A program made the position numbers and the translations under genes. Positions 18,865-29,116 of a DNA stretch of 64,000 nt are shown here, in pieces (the stretch's first letter is position 1; every line of letters begins with the position of its first letter). The notes under the pieces are model-generated. The model had not been told where the DNA came from. It made no database searches and was given only the letters and a program-made list of their open reading frames with translations. The stretch is from Halomonas meridiana (lineage in GTDB: Bacteria; Pseudomonadota; Gammaproteobacteria; Pseudomonadales; Halomonadaceae), in contig NZ_CP024621.1 of the NCBI RefSeq assembly GCF_009846525.1, positions 1,488,001 through 1,552,000 of the forward strand, read 5' to 3'.

Positions 18865-19830
18865 TTAAAAGACTTCTTCGTTATGCAGCGCTTCGGCGGC
18901 ACCCAGCAGGCCGGTCCATGGGTGAGTCACAATCCACACCGGGATGTCGGCGTTGTACGCGCCCATGCGCCCTTTATTAACAAAGCTTGCGCGCAGTTCG
19001 CACTTAGGCAGCCAGTCCAGCAGGCGGGGCAGAATCCCGCCGCAGAGGTAGACGCCGCCGCGGGCGCCCATGGTCAGGGTGGCATCGCCGCACACGTCAC
19101 CGAGTATTTTCAAAAAGCGCAGCAGGGTAGCCGTTGCCAGGGCATCGCCCTGGTTAGCCGCTTGGGTCACGTCAGCGGGGGTCTCGCAGCGCGGCGCTTG
19201 GCCTTCCAGGGTGCAGTGGGCTTGGTACAGCTCTAACAGCCCCTGGCCGCAAAGGATGCGCTCCACACTGACCCGCTGGTGGCGCTGTAAGAACACGTCC
19301 AGCAGCGCGCGTTCGGTGGTGTCGGTGGGCGCAAAGGTAACGTGGCCGCCCTCAGTCGGCAGCGGAATCCAGGCATGCTGGCCGGGGAACACCCCAGCCA
19401 CGCCTAGCCCCGTACCGGGGCCGATGACCAAGCGGGTCGAGTGCGACTGGGCTTCCCCAGGCTGCACTTCCACCAGATTATCTTCCCCCACATGAGGAAC
19501 GCCCAGTGCTTGGGCGGTGAAGTCATTGATGACTTTAAACAGCGACAGATTCAGCGCCTGCTGAACGTCGCTTTTCATAAAGTCCCAATGGTTGTTGGTC
19601 ATCTTTACCCGCTCGGCGTGCACCGGGCAGGCGAACGCCAAGCAAGCTTCTTTGGGCGCGTTGTCGCCGGTTGCGCCCACCCGTGCGAGATAGTCCTGAA
19701 TCGCTTCGATCACGCCGGGGTAATCGGCGCAGGGTAGGTTAAGAATGTCGTGGGGCGTGACCTCGCCCGGCGTGACCAACGCCAGGCGAGCATTCGTGCC
19801 GCCAATGTCCCCGATTAATGCCGGTCGCAT
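18865..19830 (-). CDS. glk: Glucokinase
   Basis: Glk phosphorylates glucose with ATP, feeding Zwf. The 321-residue protein opens with LIGDIGGTNARLALV (phosphate loop), then has KVINDFTAQALGVP, the ATP-site motif GPGTGLGVAG, and LPTEGGHVTF (substrate Glu and His). The length fits E. coli-type Glk rather than a ROK kinase. It overlaps the edd stop by one base pair and is co-transcribed with it, thus probably under the same HexR control. Confidence 0.96.
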   Translation of the reverse strand: MRPALIGDIGGTNARLALVTPGEVTPHDILNLPCADYPGVIEAIQDYLARVGATGDNAPKEACLAFACPVHAERVKMTNNHWDFMKSDVQQALNLSLFKVINDFTAQALGVPHVGEDNLVEVQPGEAQSHSTRLVIGPGTGLGVAGVFPGQHAWIPLPTEGGHVTFAPTDTTERALLDVFLQRHQRVSVERILCGQGLLELYQAHCTLEGQAPRCETPADVTQAANQGDALATATLLRFLKILGDVCGDATLTMGARGGVYLCGGILPRLLDWLPKCELRASFVNKGRMGAYNADIPVWIVTHPWTGLLGAAEALHNEEVF

Positions 19831-21719
19831 CAGGCGTCCTCTTGAAAAATCTGACCTTCTTGACGAGCGAGATCGTCGGCTTCGAAGCCGCCCAGGGAAC
19901 CTGCACCCTCTTCGCCGCGCATGGCGAGGTGGCGGAAGCCAGAGAACAGCTCGCGGCCCAGGCCCACATGGTAGTGGTCTAGATTGGCAACGACGAGTTC
20001 GCGCTCGGCCCAGGTGGCGGCGTCTACTTTGGCTTCCAACGTGCCGGCGTTGGCATCCAGGCGTACCACGTCACCATCGCGCAGCTTGGCCAGCGGGCCG
20101 CCGTCCAGCGCTTCCGGGCTCATGTGGATGGAGGCGGGCACTTTGCCCGATGCGCCAGACATGCGGCCATCGGTGACGAGGGCAACCTTGAAGCCACGGT
20201 CCTGAAGCACGCCCAGGAACGGCGTCAGTTTGTGCAGCTCGGGCATGCCGTTGGCTTTGGGGCCTTGGAAGCGAACCACCACAATCACGTCGCGGTCTAG
20301 GTCGCCAGACTCGAAGGCCGCTTTCATTTCGTTCTGATCTTCGAAGATCTTCACCGGCGCTTCTACCACGCGGTGCTCTTCGGCTACCGCCGAGACCTTG
20401 ATCACGCCGCGGCCCAGGTTGCCTTTCATCACGGTCAGGCCGCCGGTGGGGGCGAAGGGTGTAGCGACCGGGCGCAGCACTTCTTCGTCCAGGCTCTTTT
20501 CCGGGCCTTCGCGCCATACCACTTTGCCATCTTCCAGGAAGGGCTCTTGGGTGTAAGCGGTCAGGTCGGTGCCAAACACGGTAGGAATATCGCCATGGAG
20601 CAGGCCCGCGCCTAGCAGTTCGCGGAACAGGTAGCTCATGCCGCCCGCTGCCTGGAAGTGGTTGATGTCTGCCTGGCCGTTGGGGTACACCTTCATCAGG
20701 CTGGGGGTGACCGCTGATAGGTCGGTGAAGTCATCCCAGTTCAGCGTAATGCCCGCCGCTGCCGCCATGGCAATCAGGTGCATGGTGTGGTTGGTGGAAC
20801 CGCCGGAGGCCAGCAGACCGACCACGGCGTTGACGATGGCACGCTCGTCGATCTGCTTGTAGAACGGACGGTACTCGCCGCCGGGTTCGGTGTTACGAAT
20901 GGCCTGTTCAGTGGCGTAGCGGGTCAGCGCTTCGCGCATCTCGGTGCCAGGATTGACGAACGAGGTGCCCGGCAGGTGCAGGCCCATCACTTCCATCATT
21001 AGCTGGTTGGAGTTAGCGGTGCCGTAGAAGGTGCAGGTGCCGGGGCTGTGGTAAGAGTCGGACTCCGCCTGCAGTAGCTCCTCGCGCCCCACTTTGCCTT
21101 CGGCGTAGAGCTGGCGAATGCGCGCTTTTTCTTTGTTCGGCAGGCCGCTGGGCATCGGGCCTGCGGGTACGAACATGGCGGGCAGGTGACCAAAGCGCGC
21201 CGCGCCGATGAACAGGCCAGGGACAATTTTATCGCACACGCCGAGGTAAAGCGCGGCATCGAACATGTTGTGCGATAGGCCCACGGCGGTGGCCATGGCA
21301 ATCACATCGCGGGAGAACAGCGAGAGTTCCATGCCCGGCTGGCCTTGGGTCACGCCATCGCACATGGCGGGTACGCCACCGGCAAACTGCGCGGTAGAAC
21401 CCATGGCGCGGGCGGCCGCTTTAATGGTTTCCGGGAAGGTTTCAAACGGCTGGTGGGCCGAGAGCATGTCGTTGTACGAAGAAATAATCCCTAGGTTGGC
21501 GCTGTTCATCAGCTTCAGGGAGTCTTTCTCCTGGGCGCTACAGGCAGCAAAGCCGTGGGCCAGGTTGCCGCAGGAGAGCTCGGCACGATGCACGCCACGC
21601 TTGTGCTGGTCGGCCATGCGGCGCTCGTAGAGAGCGCGGCGCTCGGCAGAGCGTTCACGAATGCGTTGGGTAACCTTAGCAACCGTAGGATTGAGTGTGG
21701 CGGGTGTTGAACCAGGCAT
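19830..21719 (-). CDS. edd: 6-phosphogluconate dehydratase
   Basis: Edd converts 6-phosphogluconate to KDPG, the committed Entner-Doudoroff step. It is a 4Fe-4S IlvD/Edd-family enzyme of 629 residues. The cysteines are in [13 protein letters not shown] and [12 protein letters not shown], and the C-terminal block is [17 protein letters not shown]. It heads the edd-glk-AKR-fructokinase run. Two HexR-like boxes lie upstream, so its expression should rise together with zwf-pgl-eda even though the two operons are 13 kb apart. Confidence 0.97.
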   Translation of the reverse strand: MPGSTPATLNPTVAKVTQRIRERSAERRALYERRMADQHKRGVHRAELSCGNLAHGFAACSAQEKDSLKLMNSANLGIISSYNDMLSAHQPFETFPETIKAAARAMGSTAQFAGGVPAMCDGVTQGQPGMELSLFSRDVIAMATAVGLSHNMFDAALYLGVCDKIVPGLFIGAARFGHLPAMFVPAGPMPSGLPNKEKARIRQLYAEGKVGREELLQAESDSYHSPGTCTFYGTANSNQLMMEVMGLHLPGTSFVNPGTEMREALTRYATEQAIRNTEPGGEYRPFYKQIDERAIVNAVVGLLASGGSTNHTMHLIAMAAAAGITLNWDDFTDLSAVTPSLMKVYPNGQADINHFQAAGGMSYLFRELLGAGLLHGDIPTVFGTDLTAYTQEPFLEDGKVVWREGPEKSLDEEVLRPVATPFAPTGGLTVMKGNLGRGVIKVSAVAEEHRVVEAPVKIFEDQNEMKAAFESGDLDRDVIVVVRFQGPKANGMPELHKLTPFLGVLQDRGFKVALVTDGRMSGASGKVPASIHMSPEALDGGPLAKLRDGDVVRLDANAGTLEAKVDAATWAERELVVANLDHYHVGLGRELFSGFRHLAMRGEEGAGSLGGFEADDLARQEGQIFQEDA

Positions 21720-21757
21720 AGAGACCTCTGCATGTGTAGAGACGGTGAATCCAGATT

Positions 21758-21772
21758 TGTAGTTATTTTACA
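21758..21772. promoter_or_regulatory. HexR-like operator 1 of edd
   Basis: TGTAGTTATTTTACA lies 39 bp upstream of the edd start. It shares TGTAGT and TTACA half-sites with the zwf operator at 5188. Confidence 0.65.
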
Positions 21773-21831
21773 TCTTATGGCGTCGATATAAGAGACTTTA
21801 CGGCAATAAAAACGCTATTTATAGCTTAAGT

Positions 21832-21846
21832 TGTAGTTTTATTACC
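21832..21846. promoter_or_regulatory. HexR-like operator 2 of edd
   Basis: TGTAGTTTTATTACC differs from the reverse complement of zwf operator 2 (TGTAGTTAGATTACC) at only two central bases. Its centre is 74 bp from edd operator 1, so edd has the same two-box layout as zwf. Confidence 0.6.
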
Positions 21847-21921
21847 CGAAAGGATGAGCCGGATGATCCCAGCGTCCAGCCCATGATAGCCAAAAAGCGC
21901 TCATGGGCCGAACGCGCCTGC

Positions 21922-24900
21922 TCAGGAGTCGACCTCGTCGCTGCTGATATGGAACAGCATCGCATACAGGGTGGGCACGGCAATCAGCGTCAGCAGCGAG
22001 GCAAACGCCAGGCCGCCCATGATGGTCACCGCCATGCTGTTGAAGAAGGCGTCGGCCAAAAGCGGTAGCATGCCGAGGATGGTGGTACCAGCGGCCAGGA
22101 AGACCGGCCGCAAGCGGCTGATGCTGGCGTCCACCAGAGCAGAAAAGCGCGCCTTGCCCTCCTTGATCTGCCCATCGATCTCGTCCACCAGCACGATGGC
22201 GTTTTTCATCAGCATGCCCGACAGGCTGAGCATGCCCAGCAGGGCGGTAAACGAGAAGGGCAGGCCGGTCACCAGCAGGCCAATCACCACGCCACACACC
22301 GACATGGGCACCACCAGCCAGATGATCAGCGGCTGCTTGAGCTTGCCAAACAGCAAAATCGAGGTCAGCAGCATCACCAGCAGGCTGATGGGCAACTGCT
22401 GGGCCAGCGCCTCCTGGGCATCGCCGGAATCCTCGTGTTCACCTCCCCAGCTCAGCTGGTAGCCCGGTGGCAGCGTCATGGCCTCGATCTCTTCGCGAAT
22501 GCCGCCGAAGGCCTGGGCGGCGGTATAGCCCTCGGCGGGGTCGGCCCCGACGGTCAACGTGCGCACCCGGTTGCGGCGTTGAATCAGCGCTTCCTCGCTA
22601 TCGGTATCGAAGGAGGAGACCACCTGGCTGATGGGCACGAAGCGCTGCTGCGCGGCGCTCCACACGTTGCGGTTTTCCAGCAGCGCCACATCGTCCCGTT
22701 CGGCCGCCGGGGGGCGGGCGACGATGGGCAGCAGGTGCTCGCCTTCACGGTAGGTGCCTGCCCGAATGCCCGACGAGGCAAACTGCAGGGTCTGGGTGAT
22801 GTCTTCACGACTGACCCCGGCAATGCGTGCGCGCTCCTCGTTGATGCGCGGGCGCACTACCAGCTCCTGCTGGCGCCAGTCGGTGCGCTGGTCGATCAGG
22901 TAGGGGCTGTCGGCCATGATGCGCTGGGCCTGGTCGGCCAGCGAGCGCAGCACTTCCGGGGAGGGCCCCTGAAAGCGCGCTTCGATGCCCGCGCCATCGC
23001 CCGGGCCAAATTGCAGCCGCTGGGTGCGTACCTGCGCGCTGGGAAACGCTTCGTTCAGCTCTCGGTAGAAGCGCTGGTCCAGCGCGGGAATGGCATCCAG
23101 GTCTTCGGTGCGCACGATGAACTGGGCATAGGCGGTGTTGGGCTGCTCCGGGGCGTAGGTGAGCATGAAGCGGGTAGCGCCCTGGCCGATGAAGCTGGCC
23201 ACCGATACCACGTCCTCCTGCTCCAGGATATACGCCTCGATATCGGCGGCGTAGTCGGCGGTCGAGCGAATGTCGGTGCCCTGGGGTAGCTCCACATTGA
23301 CGAAGAACAGCGGCGTGTTGGAGTCCGGAAAGAACGACTGGGGAATCAGGCTGAAGGCCCACAGGCACACGGCGGTGATCAGCACCAGCGCGCTGACGGT
23401 GATGATGCGCATGCCCAGCGCCAGCAGCAGCACCCGGCGATAGGCGCGATAGAGCAGGCCGCCGTACAGCTCGCGCTTGCTGGGCTCGTCCTCCTCCTCC
23501 TCGTTTTCGTGCTGGCGCTCGCCTGCTTTCTGCTCGTCAGCGGGCTGGTCCTCGTCGTCGCCTTTCTGGCGCAGCAGGTAGTAGCCAAACAGCGGGGTGA
23601 CGGTGATCGCCAGCAGCCAGCTCAGCATCAGGGACACCAGAATGACCATGAACAGCGAGTAGAGAAATTCGCCGGTGACATCGTCCGACAGGCCAATACC
23701 GGCAAAGGCCATGATGCCGATCACCGTGGCGCCCAGTAGCGGCAGCTGGGCACGCTTGGCGGCGCTGCCTGCAGCCTCCTTGGCGCGCTGGCCGCGCTTG
23801 ATGTTGGTGACCATGCCTTCGGCGACCACGATGGCGTTATCCACCAGCATGCCCATGGCGATGATCAGCGCCCCCAGCGAGATACGCTCCATCTCGATGT
23901 TTAACAGCCCCATGAACAGCAGGGTGCCCAGCACGGTGAGCAGCAGGGTACTGCCGACCACCACGCCGATGCGCCAGCCCATGGCCAGGCACAGCACCCC
24001 GATCACGATGGCCACCGACATGGCCAGGTTGAGCAGGAAGTCGTTGATGGCATCGTTGACCACATGGTGCTGTTCGTAGAGAGGATGTAGCTCTACGCCC
24101 AGCGGCAGGCGGCTTTTCAGCTCTTCCATGCGGGCTTCGACGGCTTCGCCCACTTCGATGATGTTGTCGTTGGCGGCGCCCGCAATGCCGAGCGTGAAGG
24201 CATCCTCGCCGTTATAGCGAATCAGCTGGTTGGGCTGGTCGCTGGGCTCGCGGTAGACGGTGGCGATATCCATCAGCGACACCTGTTCGGTGGTGCCGGG
24301 GCGGCCGATGCGGATGGCTTCGATCAGCGCGGTGCTGTCGATGTCGCTACGCGCCACCAGCCGCACCTGGCGTTCCCCTACCCGCAGGCTGCCCGCGTTT
24401 TCCACGGCGTTTTCGGTCTGGATGGTGTTGATGACCTGATTGATGGGAATGCCCAGGGTGGTCAGGCGCTCGTTGGAGATGTCGATGTAGATGGTCTCTT
24501 CCCGCTCGCCTGCGGTGGTCACCCTGGCCACGCCGGGTACTGCCAGCAGCTCGCGCTGAAGAAACGTCGAAATGTCGCGGATCTCCCGCGTGGTGAGCCC
24601 ATCGGCCGTGACCGCATAGAAAAGGCCGTACACTTCACCGAAATCGTCGTTGACCTGGGAGCCCAGCACCCCCTCGGGCAGGTCGCCCTGGGCATCGTTG
24701 ATCTTGTTGCGCAGCTCATCCCAGATTTGCGGCAGTTCGTGGCTGCTGTAGCTGGAGTGGACTTCCACCTGGATTTCCGAGCGCCCAGGTAGCGACTTCG
24801 ACTTGATGACGTCGATCTGCTCCATCTCCTGGATGGCGCGCTCCAGACGTTCGGTGACCTCCTCTTCCACTTCCACGGCGGTGGCGCCGGGGTAGGGCGT

Positions 24901-25044
24901 ATTGATGATGGCGTTGGGGATGGTGAAGGCGGGGTCTTCGAGTTTGCCCACCGTATTGAATCCCCAGATACCGCCCAACAGGCAGATCACCACGATCAGC
25001 CAGGTATTGAGAGGCCGTTCGATGGACAGCTTGGCGATGTTCAT
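21922..25044 (-). CDS. RND-family efflux pump inner-membrane transporter
   Basis: This proton-driven efflux transporter is 1040 residues long with the canonical twofold layout: TM1 at residue ~10, a large periplasmic domain (35-330), TM2-6, a central loop, TM7, the second periplasmic domain, and TM8-12. Hallmarks are SLPGRSEIQVEV, IAMGMLVDNAIVVAEGM in the TM4 region and LSLSGMLMKNAIVLVDEI in the second half. The central cytoplasmic loop (about residues 500-530) is unusually acidic. An AGGAG precedes the start, 8 bp after the membrane-fusion gene. Substrate class (drug, solvent or other HAE1-like) is not readable. Confidence 0.95.
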   Translation of the reverse strand: MNIAKLSIERPLNTWLIVVICLLGGIWGFNTVGKLEDPAFTIPNAIINTPYPGATAVEVEEEVTERLERAIQEMEQIDVIKSKSLPGRSEIQVEVHSSYSSHELPQIWDELRNKINDAQGDLPEGVLGSQVNDDFGEVYGLFYAVTADGLTTREIRDISTFLQRELLAVPGVARVTTAGEREETIYIDISNERLTTLGIPINQVINTIQTENAVENAGSLRVGERQVRLVARSDIDSTALIEAIRIGRPGTTEQVSLMDIATVYREPSDQPNQLIRYNGEDAFTLGIAGAANDNIIEVGEAVEARMEELKSRLPLGVELHPLYEQHHVVNDAINDFLLNLAMSVAIVIGVLCLAMGWRIGVVVGSTLLLTVLGTLLFMGLLNIEMERISLGALIIAMGMLVDNAIVVAEGMVTNIKRGQRAKEAAGSAAKRAQLPLLGATVIGIMAFAGIGLSDDVTGEFLYSLFMVILVSLMLSWLLAITVTPLFGYYLLRQKGDDEDQPADEQKAGERQHENEEEEDEPSKRELYGGLLYRAYRRVLLLALGMRIITVSALVLITAVCLWAFSLIPQSFFPDSNTPLFFVNVELPQGTDIRSTADYAADIEAYILEQEDVVSVASFIGQGATRFMLTYAPEQPNTAYAQFIVRTEDLDAIPALDQRFYRELNEAFPSAQVRTQRLQFGPGDGAGIEARFQGPSPEVLRSLADQAQRIMADSPYLIDQRTDWRQQELVVRPRINEERARIAGVSREDITQTLQFASSGIRAGTYREGEHLLPIVARPPAAERDDVALLENRNVWSAAQQRFVPISQVVSSFDTDSEEALIQRRNRVRTLTVGADPAEGYTAAQAFGGIREEIEAMTLPPGYQLSWGGEHEDSGDAQEALAQQLPISLLVMLLTSILLFGKLKQPLIIWLVVPMSVCGVVIGLLVTGLPFSFTALLGMLSLSGMLMKNAIVLVDEIDGQIKEGKARFSALVDASISRLRPVFLAAGTTILGMLPLLADAFFNSMAVTIMGGLAFASLLTLIAVPTLYAMLFHISSDEVDS

Positions 25045-25052
25045 GGCGGCTC

Positions 25053-26129
25053 CTAGAGGGCGTTATCCAGCGGTTTGACGCGCATGCCGTCGCGCAGCAG
25101 GTGTACCCCGGCCGCCGCAATCGACTCGCCAGGCTGAACGCCTGCCACCAGCATCACGGCGTCGTCGCTCAGCTCACCCACGGTGACCTCCCGGGGCGAT
25201 ACCGTGCCCTCGTCGGGGTCGTAGACCCACACGCGAAAATCACCGCTCTCGGTGGTGTCCAGGGCGCTGGCTGGAATCATCATCACCCCGGACACCAGCC
25301 GCTCGGCGGGTTCGATGAACACGGTGGCCGTGGTGCCGGGCAGCGCCACCAGGTGCTCGCCTTGGGCGGGCGCGAACTCCACCTGATAGGTCTGGGCGAC
25401 CTCGTCGGGCTCGGTGATGTGTTCGCGGTACTCCAGCGCAATGCGCTCGCCGGGCAGCGTGGCGATCTCGGCTTCGGCGTTGAAACCGTGTTCGCCATCG
25501 AGATGCTGCATCAGCGCTTCGGGCACGTTGATGCGAATGCGCAGCTCCGAGATGTCCTGAATACGGACGACTTCGGCATTGGGCGGCAGCGTGGTGTGGT
25601 TTTCCACCAGGCGGCGGGCAATCAGCGCATCAAAGGGCGCGTACAATGAGGTGTAGGCCAGCTCCTGGCGGGCGCTCTCCAGCTGGGTAGCGGCCAGCTC
25701 GGCATCAGTGCGGGCCGCTTCCAGCACCGAGGCGGAGACGGCGTTATGGCGATACAGATTTTCCTGCCGCTGCAGATGCTGGCGGGCCTGGGACAATTCC
25801 GCCTCTGCGGCGCGCACCTGCAGAGCGTAATCGGTTTGATCGAGCTGGGCGATCAGCTCGCCTTTGGCCAGCGTGGTGCCCTGTACGGCTGGAAAGGTGG
25901 TCAGGCGGCCGCCCACCTGAAAGGCCAGATTGACGGTGCTCACGGCATCGACGCGACCCACAAAACGACGGCCCGAAAAGGCCTGCTGCTGGCCAGTCTC
26001 AAACAGTTTGACCACCTGAGCCGGAGGCTCGGGGGGCTCTTCGGCGTCTCTGCAACCTGCCAATAACGTCACGCATGCCAGCAACCCGGCCAGAGTGGGT
26101 AGCCACTTCCCCTTGCGGATGAACCTCAT
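25053..26129 (-). CDS. RND efflux membrane-fusion (periplasmic adaptor) lipoprotein
   Basis: This 358-residue protein bridges the RND pump and the outer-membrane channel. It begins with a lipoprotein signal ending in TLLAGC (acylated Cys26). A barrel-sandwich segment (FVGRVDAVSTVNLAFQVGGRL) follows, then a coiled-coil hairpin (residues ~100-150, heptad-rich AEAELSQARQHLQRQ) and the second half of the lipoyl domain ending in LYAPFDALIARR. GGGAGG lies 6 nt before the ATG. It is the first gene of the pump operon. Confidence 0.93.
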   Translation of the reverse strand: MRFIRKGKWLPTLAGLLACVTLLAGCRDAEEPPEPPAQVVKLFETGQQQAFSGRRFVGRVDAVSTVNLAFQVGGRLTTFPAVQGTTLAKGELIAQLDQTDYALQVRAAEAELSQARQHLQRQENLYRHNAVSASVLEAARTDAELAATQLESARQELAYTSLYAPFDALIARRLVENHTTLPPNAEVVRIQDISELRIRINVPEALMQHLDGEHGFNAEAEIATLPGERIALEYREHITEPDEVAQTYQVEFAPAQGEHLVALPGTTATVFIEPAERLVSGVMMIPASALDTTESGDFRVWVYDPDEGTVSPREVTVGELSDDAVMLVAGVQPGESIAAAGVHLLRDGMRVKPLDNAL

Positions 26130-26203
26130 TCAATGCCTCCCTGCAAGTCAATGGGGGATCACGGTGGTGTGATGTATCCCCTGTTTCGTCGCTCAAGCAG
26201 CAG

Positions 26204-26911
26204 GTGGAAACTCTGCGCGGGGCCCTGGGCACGCTGGTGGGCATGTCCCCCGATGAGCTGCTGACCACCCTGGACACCGGCACGTCGCGGCTGGACGACC
26301 TGGCCCAGCCGGTGGGCATACCTGCCGTGATGCCGTCGGCGATGCTCCAGCGCAGGCCCGACATTCGCTCGGCAGAAGCGGCGCTGATCGCGGCCACCGC
26401 CCAGATCGGCGTGGCCGAGGCCAACCGCCTGCCGTCGCTCAATCTCAGCTCCTTTTTGGGCACTACGGCCGCCAGCACCAGTGATCTGTTCAGCGATGTG
26501 GCCCGCACCTGGGGCGTCGGGGCCTCGGTGATGGGGCCGCTGTTCGACTTCGGCCGTAGCCAGTCCGGGGTGGAAAGCGCCGAAGCGCTGGCCGAACAGG
26601 CCGAAGCGCAGTATCGCCTGACCGTGCTGACCGCCTTCAACGAAGTGCGCGATGCGCTCTACAGCTACGACTTCAGCGAGCGACGGCTAGCCGCCGTCGA
26701 CGAACAGCTGGAGGCCGTTGCCCGCACCCGGGAGCTGGCCGTGCTGATGTACGACCAGGGGCAGGTGAGCCAGCTGGAGCGCCTGGACGCCGAACGCAAC
26801 CTGCTCTCGGCCCGTTTGGCCCAGGCCGATGCGCGCCGTGAACAGCTGGCGGCCACGGCGACGCTGTTCAAGGCGCTGGGCGGTGGCTGGCAGGAAACCC
26901 CCGTTTACTGA
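26204..26911 (+). pseudogene. Truncated outer-membrane efflux factor (NodT type), C-terminal half only
   Basis: The frame encodes the second half of a TolC/NodT-like channel: QRRPDIRSAEAALIAATAQI, GVAEANRLPSLNLSSFLG, DFGRSQSGVESAEALAEQAE and the final coiled coil ARTRELAVLMYDQGQVSQLE. Such proteins have about 460 residues with a lipoprotein signal; here only about 235 remain. The frame is open a little further upstream (to about 26126) with no family-like sequence and no better start than the GTG at 26204. It is on the strand opposite to its pump partners, 74 bp from the adaptor start. A rearrangement probably removed the N-terminal half. Confidence 0.8.
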
Positions 26912-27020
26912 TTGCCGGTAAGGTAACCACAGCCCGGGCGGCTCCGCTGGCCGCCCGCATCTGTTACCATGCTGCGCTTGCGATCACTTCATCTCTGGTT
27001 TTGCTGCCACTGGAGCTGCC

Positions 27021-28112
27021 ATGCCTCCCTGCGCGTCCTCTGCTGCCGCTTCTGACTCCCTTGCCGCTTACCCATGGCTGCCCGACATCGGCCCTGTCGA
27101 TGCCGTCGCCGCTGAGCGCACTCGTGCCTACCTCGACACTTTGACCAAGCCGCCCGGCAGCCTGGGCAGGCTCGAAGCGCTGGCGATTCAGCTCAGCGCC
27201 ATCACGGGCAGCGCCCGCCCTCGGGTGGATAGCCCCGCCGTGGTGGTGTTTGCCGCCGACCACGGCGTGGCCGCTGAAGGCGTGTCGGCGTTTCCCCAGG
27301 AGGTGACCGCGCAGATGGTCGCCAACTTCGTTCAGCAGGGCGCGGCGATCAACGTGTTTGCCCGCCAGCTGGGCGCGCGGGTGGACGTGGTGGATGTCGG
27401 GGTGGCGTCGCCGCGACCGCTGCCGGGAGCCACCGATGCCCGCGTGCGTTCGGGCACAGCCAACATGCTGCACCACGACGCCATGCCGCTGGACGACGCG
27501 CGCCAGGCCATGCAGGCCGGCATGGCAGCGGTCGAACGGGCCGTAAAGGCGGGGGCCAATGGGCTCATCGTGGGCGAAATGGGCATCGCCAACACCACCG
27601 CCAGCAGCGCCATGCTGGCGGCCTTGCTAGGGGTGCCTGCCGCCCAGGTGGTGGGGGCGGGCACCGGCATCGACAGCACCCAGCAGGCTCACAAGGCGGC
27701 GGTCATCGAGCGGGCGCTGGCCAATCGCCAGGCGAATCCTGACGGCCCGCTGGAGGTGTTGTGCAAGCTGGGCGGCCTGGAAATCGCCGCCATGGCGGGC
27801 GCGTACCTGGCGGCGGCGGCCCACCGCCTGCCCGCCGTGGTGGATGGCTTCATTGCCACGGTGGCGGCCCTGACCGCCTGCCGCATGGCCCCAGCACTGC
27901 GCGACTACCTGGTGTTTGGCCACCGTTCGGCGGAGCCGGGCCACGCCCTGGCGCTGGAAGCCCTGGCGGCGCAGCCGCTGCTGGCCCTGGAAATGCGCCT
28001 GGGCGAGGGCAGTGGGGCGGCGCTGGCTTACCCGTTGCTACAGGCTGCTGCCGCCATGCTCAGTGACATGGCCACGTTCTCCCAGGCGGGGGTGAGTGGC
28101 AAGGCACCATGA
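27021..28112 (+). CDS. cobT: Nicotinate-nucleotide--dimethylbenzimidazole phosphoribosyltransferase
   Basis: CobT activates the lower-ligand base to alpha-ribazole phosphate for cobalamin assembly. The 363-residue protein shows RTRAYLDTLTKPPGSLGRLE near the N-terminus, FAADHGVAAEGVSAFP, the GEMGIANTTASSA block and the catalytic Glu in RLGEGSGAALAYPL. GGAGCTGCC precedes the ATG. It heads a tightly overlapping plus-strand run, cobT-cbiB-cobD-cobU-cobS-cobC-cobU-like. The block from here to cobS is visibly richer in GC than the genes after 31.5 kb. Confidence 0.96.
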   Translation: MPPCASSAAASDSLAAYPWLPDIGPVDAVAAERTRAYLDTLTKPPGSLGRLEALAIQLSAITGSARPRVDSPAVVVFAADHGVAAEGVSAFPQEVTAQMVANFVQQGAAINVFARQLGARVDVVDVGVASPRPLPGATDARVRSGTANMLHHDAMPLDDARQAMQAGMAAVERAVKAGANGLIVGEMGIANTTASSAMLAALLGVPAAQVVGAGTGIDSTQQAHKAAVIERALANRQANPDGPLEVLCKLGGLEIAAMAGAYLAAAAHRLPAVVDGFIATVAALTACRMAPALRDYLVFGHRSAEPGHALALEALAAQPLLALEMRLGEGSGAALAYPLLQAAAAMLSDMATFSQAGVSGKAP

Positions 28113-29116
28113 GCCTAGACTTGCTGAGCCTGCCCGCTCTGGCCGGATGGGTCGCGCTGGCCATCGTCATCGATTTGATCGTGGGGGACCCGCGCGCGCT
28201 GCCCCACCCGGTGGTGATCATCGGCAAGGCGATTAGCGCCCTGGAGCACCGCTGGAACCACGGCAGCCCCCAGCGGCGGCGGCTGCTGGGCGGGTGCCTT
28301 ACCCTGGTGGTGGTGCTGGGCACCTTTTCGGTGGCCTGGCTGGGGCTTGCGCTGTTGTCGTGGGTGCACCCCTGGTTGGGGCTGGCCGCCGAGCTGTGGC
28401 TACTGGCCACCACGCTGGCCATCAAGGGGCTGGCGGATGCCGGGCGGGCCATTGCCGCCCCGTTGCGGCAGGGCGACTTGCCCAGCGCGCGGCAGGCGCT
28501 TTCCAGAGTGGTGGGGCGTGATACCCAGGCCCTGGATGAAGCCGAGATTACCCGAGGCGCGGTGGAAACCGTGGCGGAAAACACCGTCGATGGCATTACC
28601 TCGCCGCTGCTGTTTGCGCTGCTGGGGGGCGCGCCGCTGGCGCTGGCCTACAAGGCCGTCAATACGCTGGACTCCATGGTGGGCTACCGGAACGAGCGCT
28701 ACGGCGACTTCGGCTACGCCTCGGCCAGGCTGGACGACCTGGCCAACTGGCTGCCTGCCCGGCTGACCGCCCTGTGCCTGTGGCTGGCGGGCGTGCTGTA
28801 TGGGGTGTTTCACCGCTCACCTCTGCGCTGGCGGGGCGCCCTGGCGGCCACCTGGCGCGAAGCACCCCGTCACCCAAGCCCCAACGCGGGCTGGCCCGAG
28901 GCAATGGTGGCGAATTTGCTGGGCGTCCAGTTGGGCGGCACCAACGTCTACCAGGGGCAAGTATCACACCGGGCCACGCTGGGCACCGCCCATGATTTAC
29001 TGAAAGCCAGCCACATCACTACCACGATTTGGCTGATGCACGGGGCTTGGTTGATGTTCTTCCTGCTGCTGTTCTTCCTGCAGCTGTGCCTCGTGATGGC
29101 TACGGTGGCCGGGTGA
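28109..29116 (+). CDS. cbiB: Adenosylcobinamide-phosphate synthase (CbiB/CobD type)
   Basis: This inner-membrane enzyme attaches aminopropanol phosphate to adenosylcobyric acid. Signs are IVIDLIVGDPRALPHPVV at the N-terminus, EITRGAVETVAENTVDGITS, and YRNERYGDFGYASARLDD, all diagnostic. The 335 residues contain several hydrophobic helices. Its ATG overlaps the cobT stop (ATGA) and its own stop overlaps the next ATG. Confidence 0.95.
   Translation: MSLDLLSLPALAGWVALAIVIDLIVGDPRALPHPVVIIGKAISALEHRWNHGSPQRRRLLGGCLTLVVVLGTFSVAWLGLALLSWVHPWLGLAAELWLLATTLAIKGLADAGRAIAAPLRQGDLPSARQALSRVVGRDTQALDEAEITRGAVETVAENTVDGITSPLLFALLGGAPLALAYKAVNTLDSMVGYRNERYGDFGYASARLDDLANWLPARLTALCLWLAGVLYGVFHRSPLRWRGALAATWREAPRHPSPNAGWPEAMVANLLGVQLGGTNVYQGQVSHRATLGTAHDLLKASHITTTIWLMHGAWLMFFLLLFFLQLCLVMATVAG

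Noticed and set aside
21879..21908. GCCCATGA/TCATGGGC hairpin after the RND gene as terminator
   Set aside because: It has a 14-nt loop and no T run on the minus strand, so evidence is too weak.
26936..26956. GGGCGGC/GCCGCCC hairpin before cobT as terminator or second riboswitch
   Set aside because: It has no T run and none of the cobalamin riboswitch motifs. It is at best a weak hairpin.
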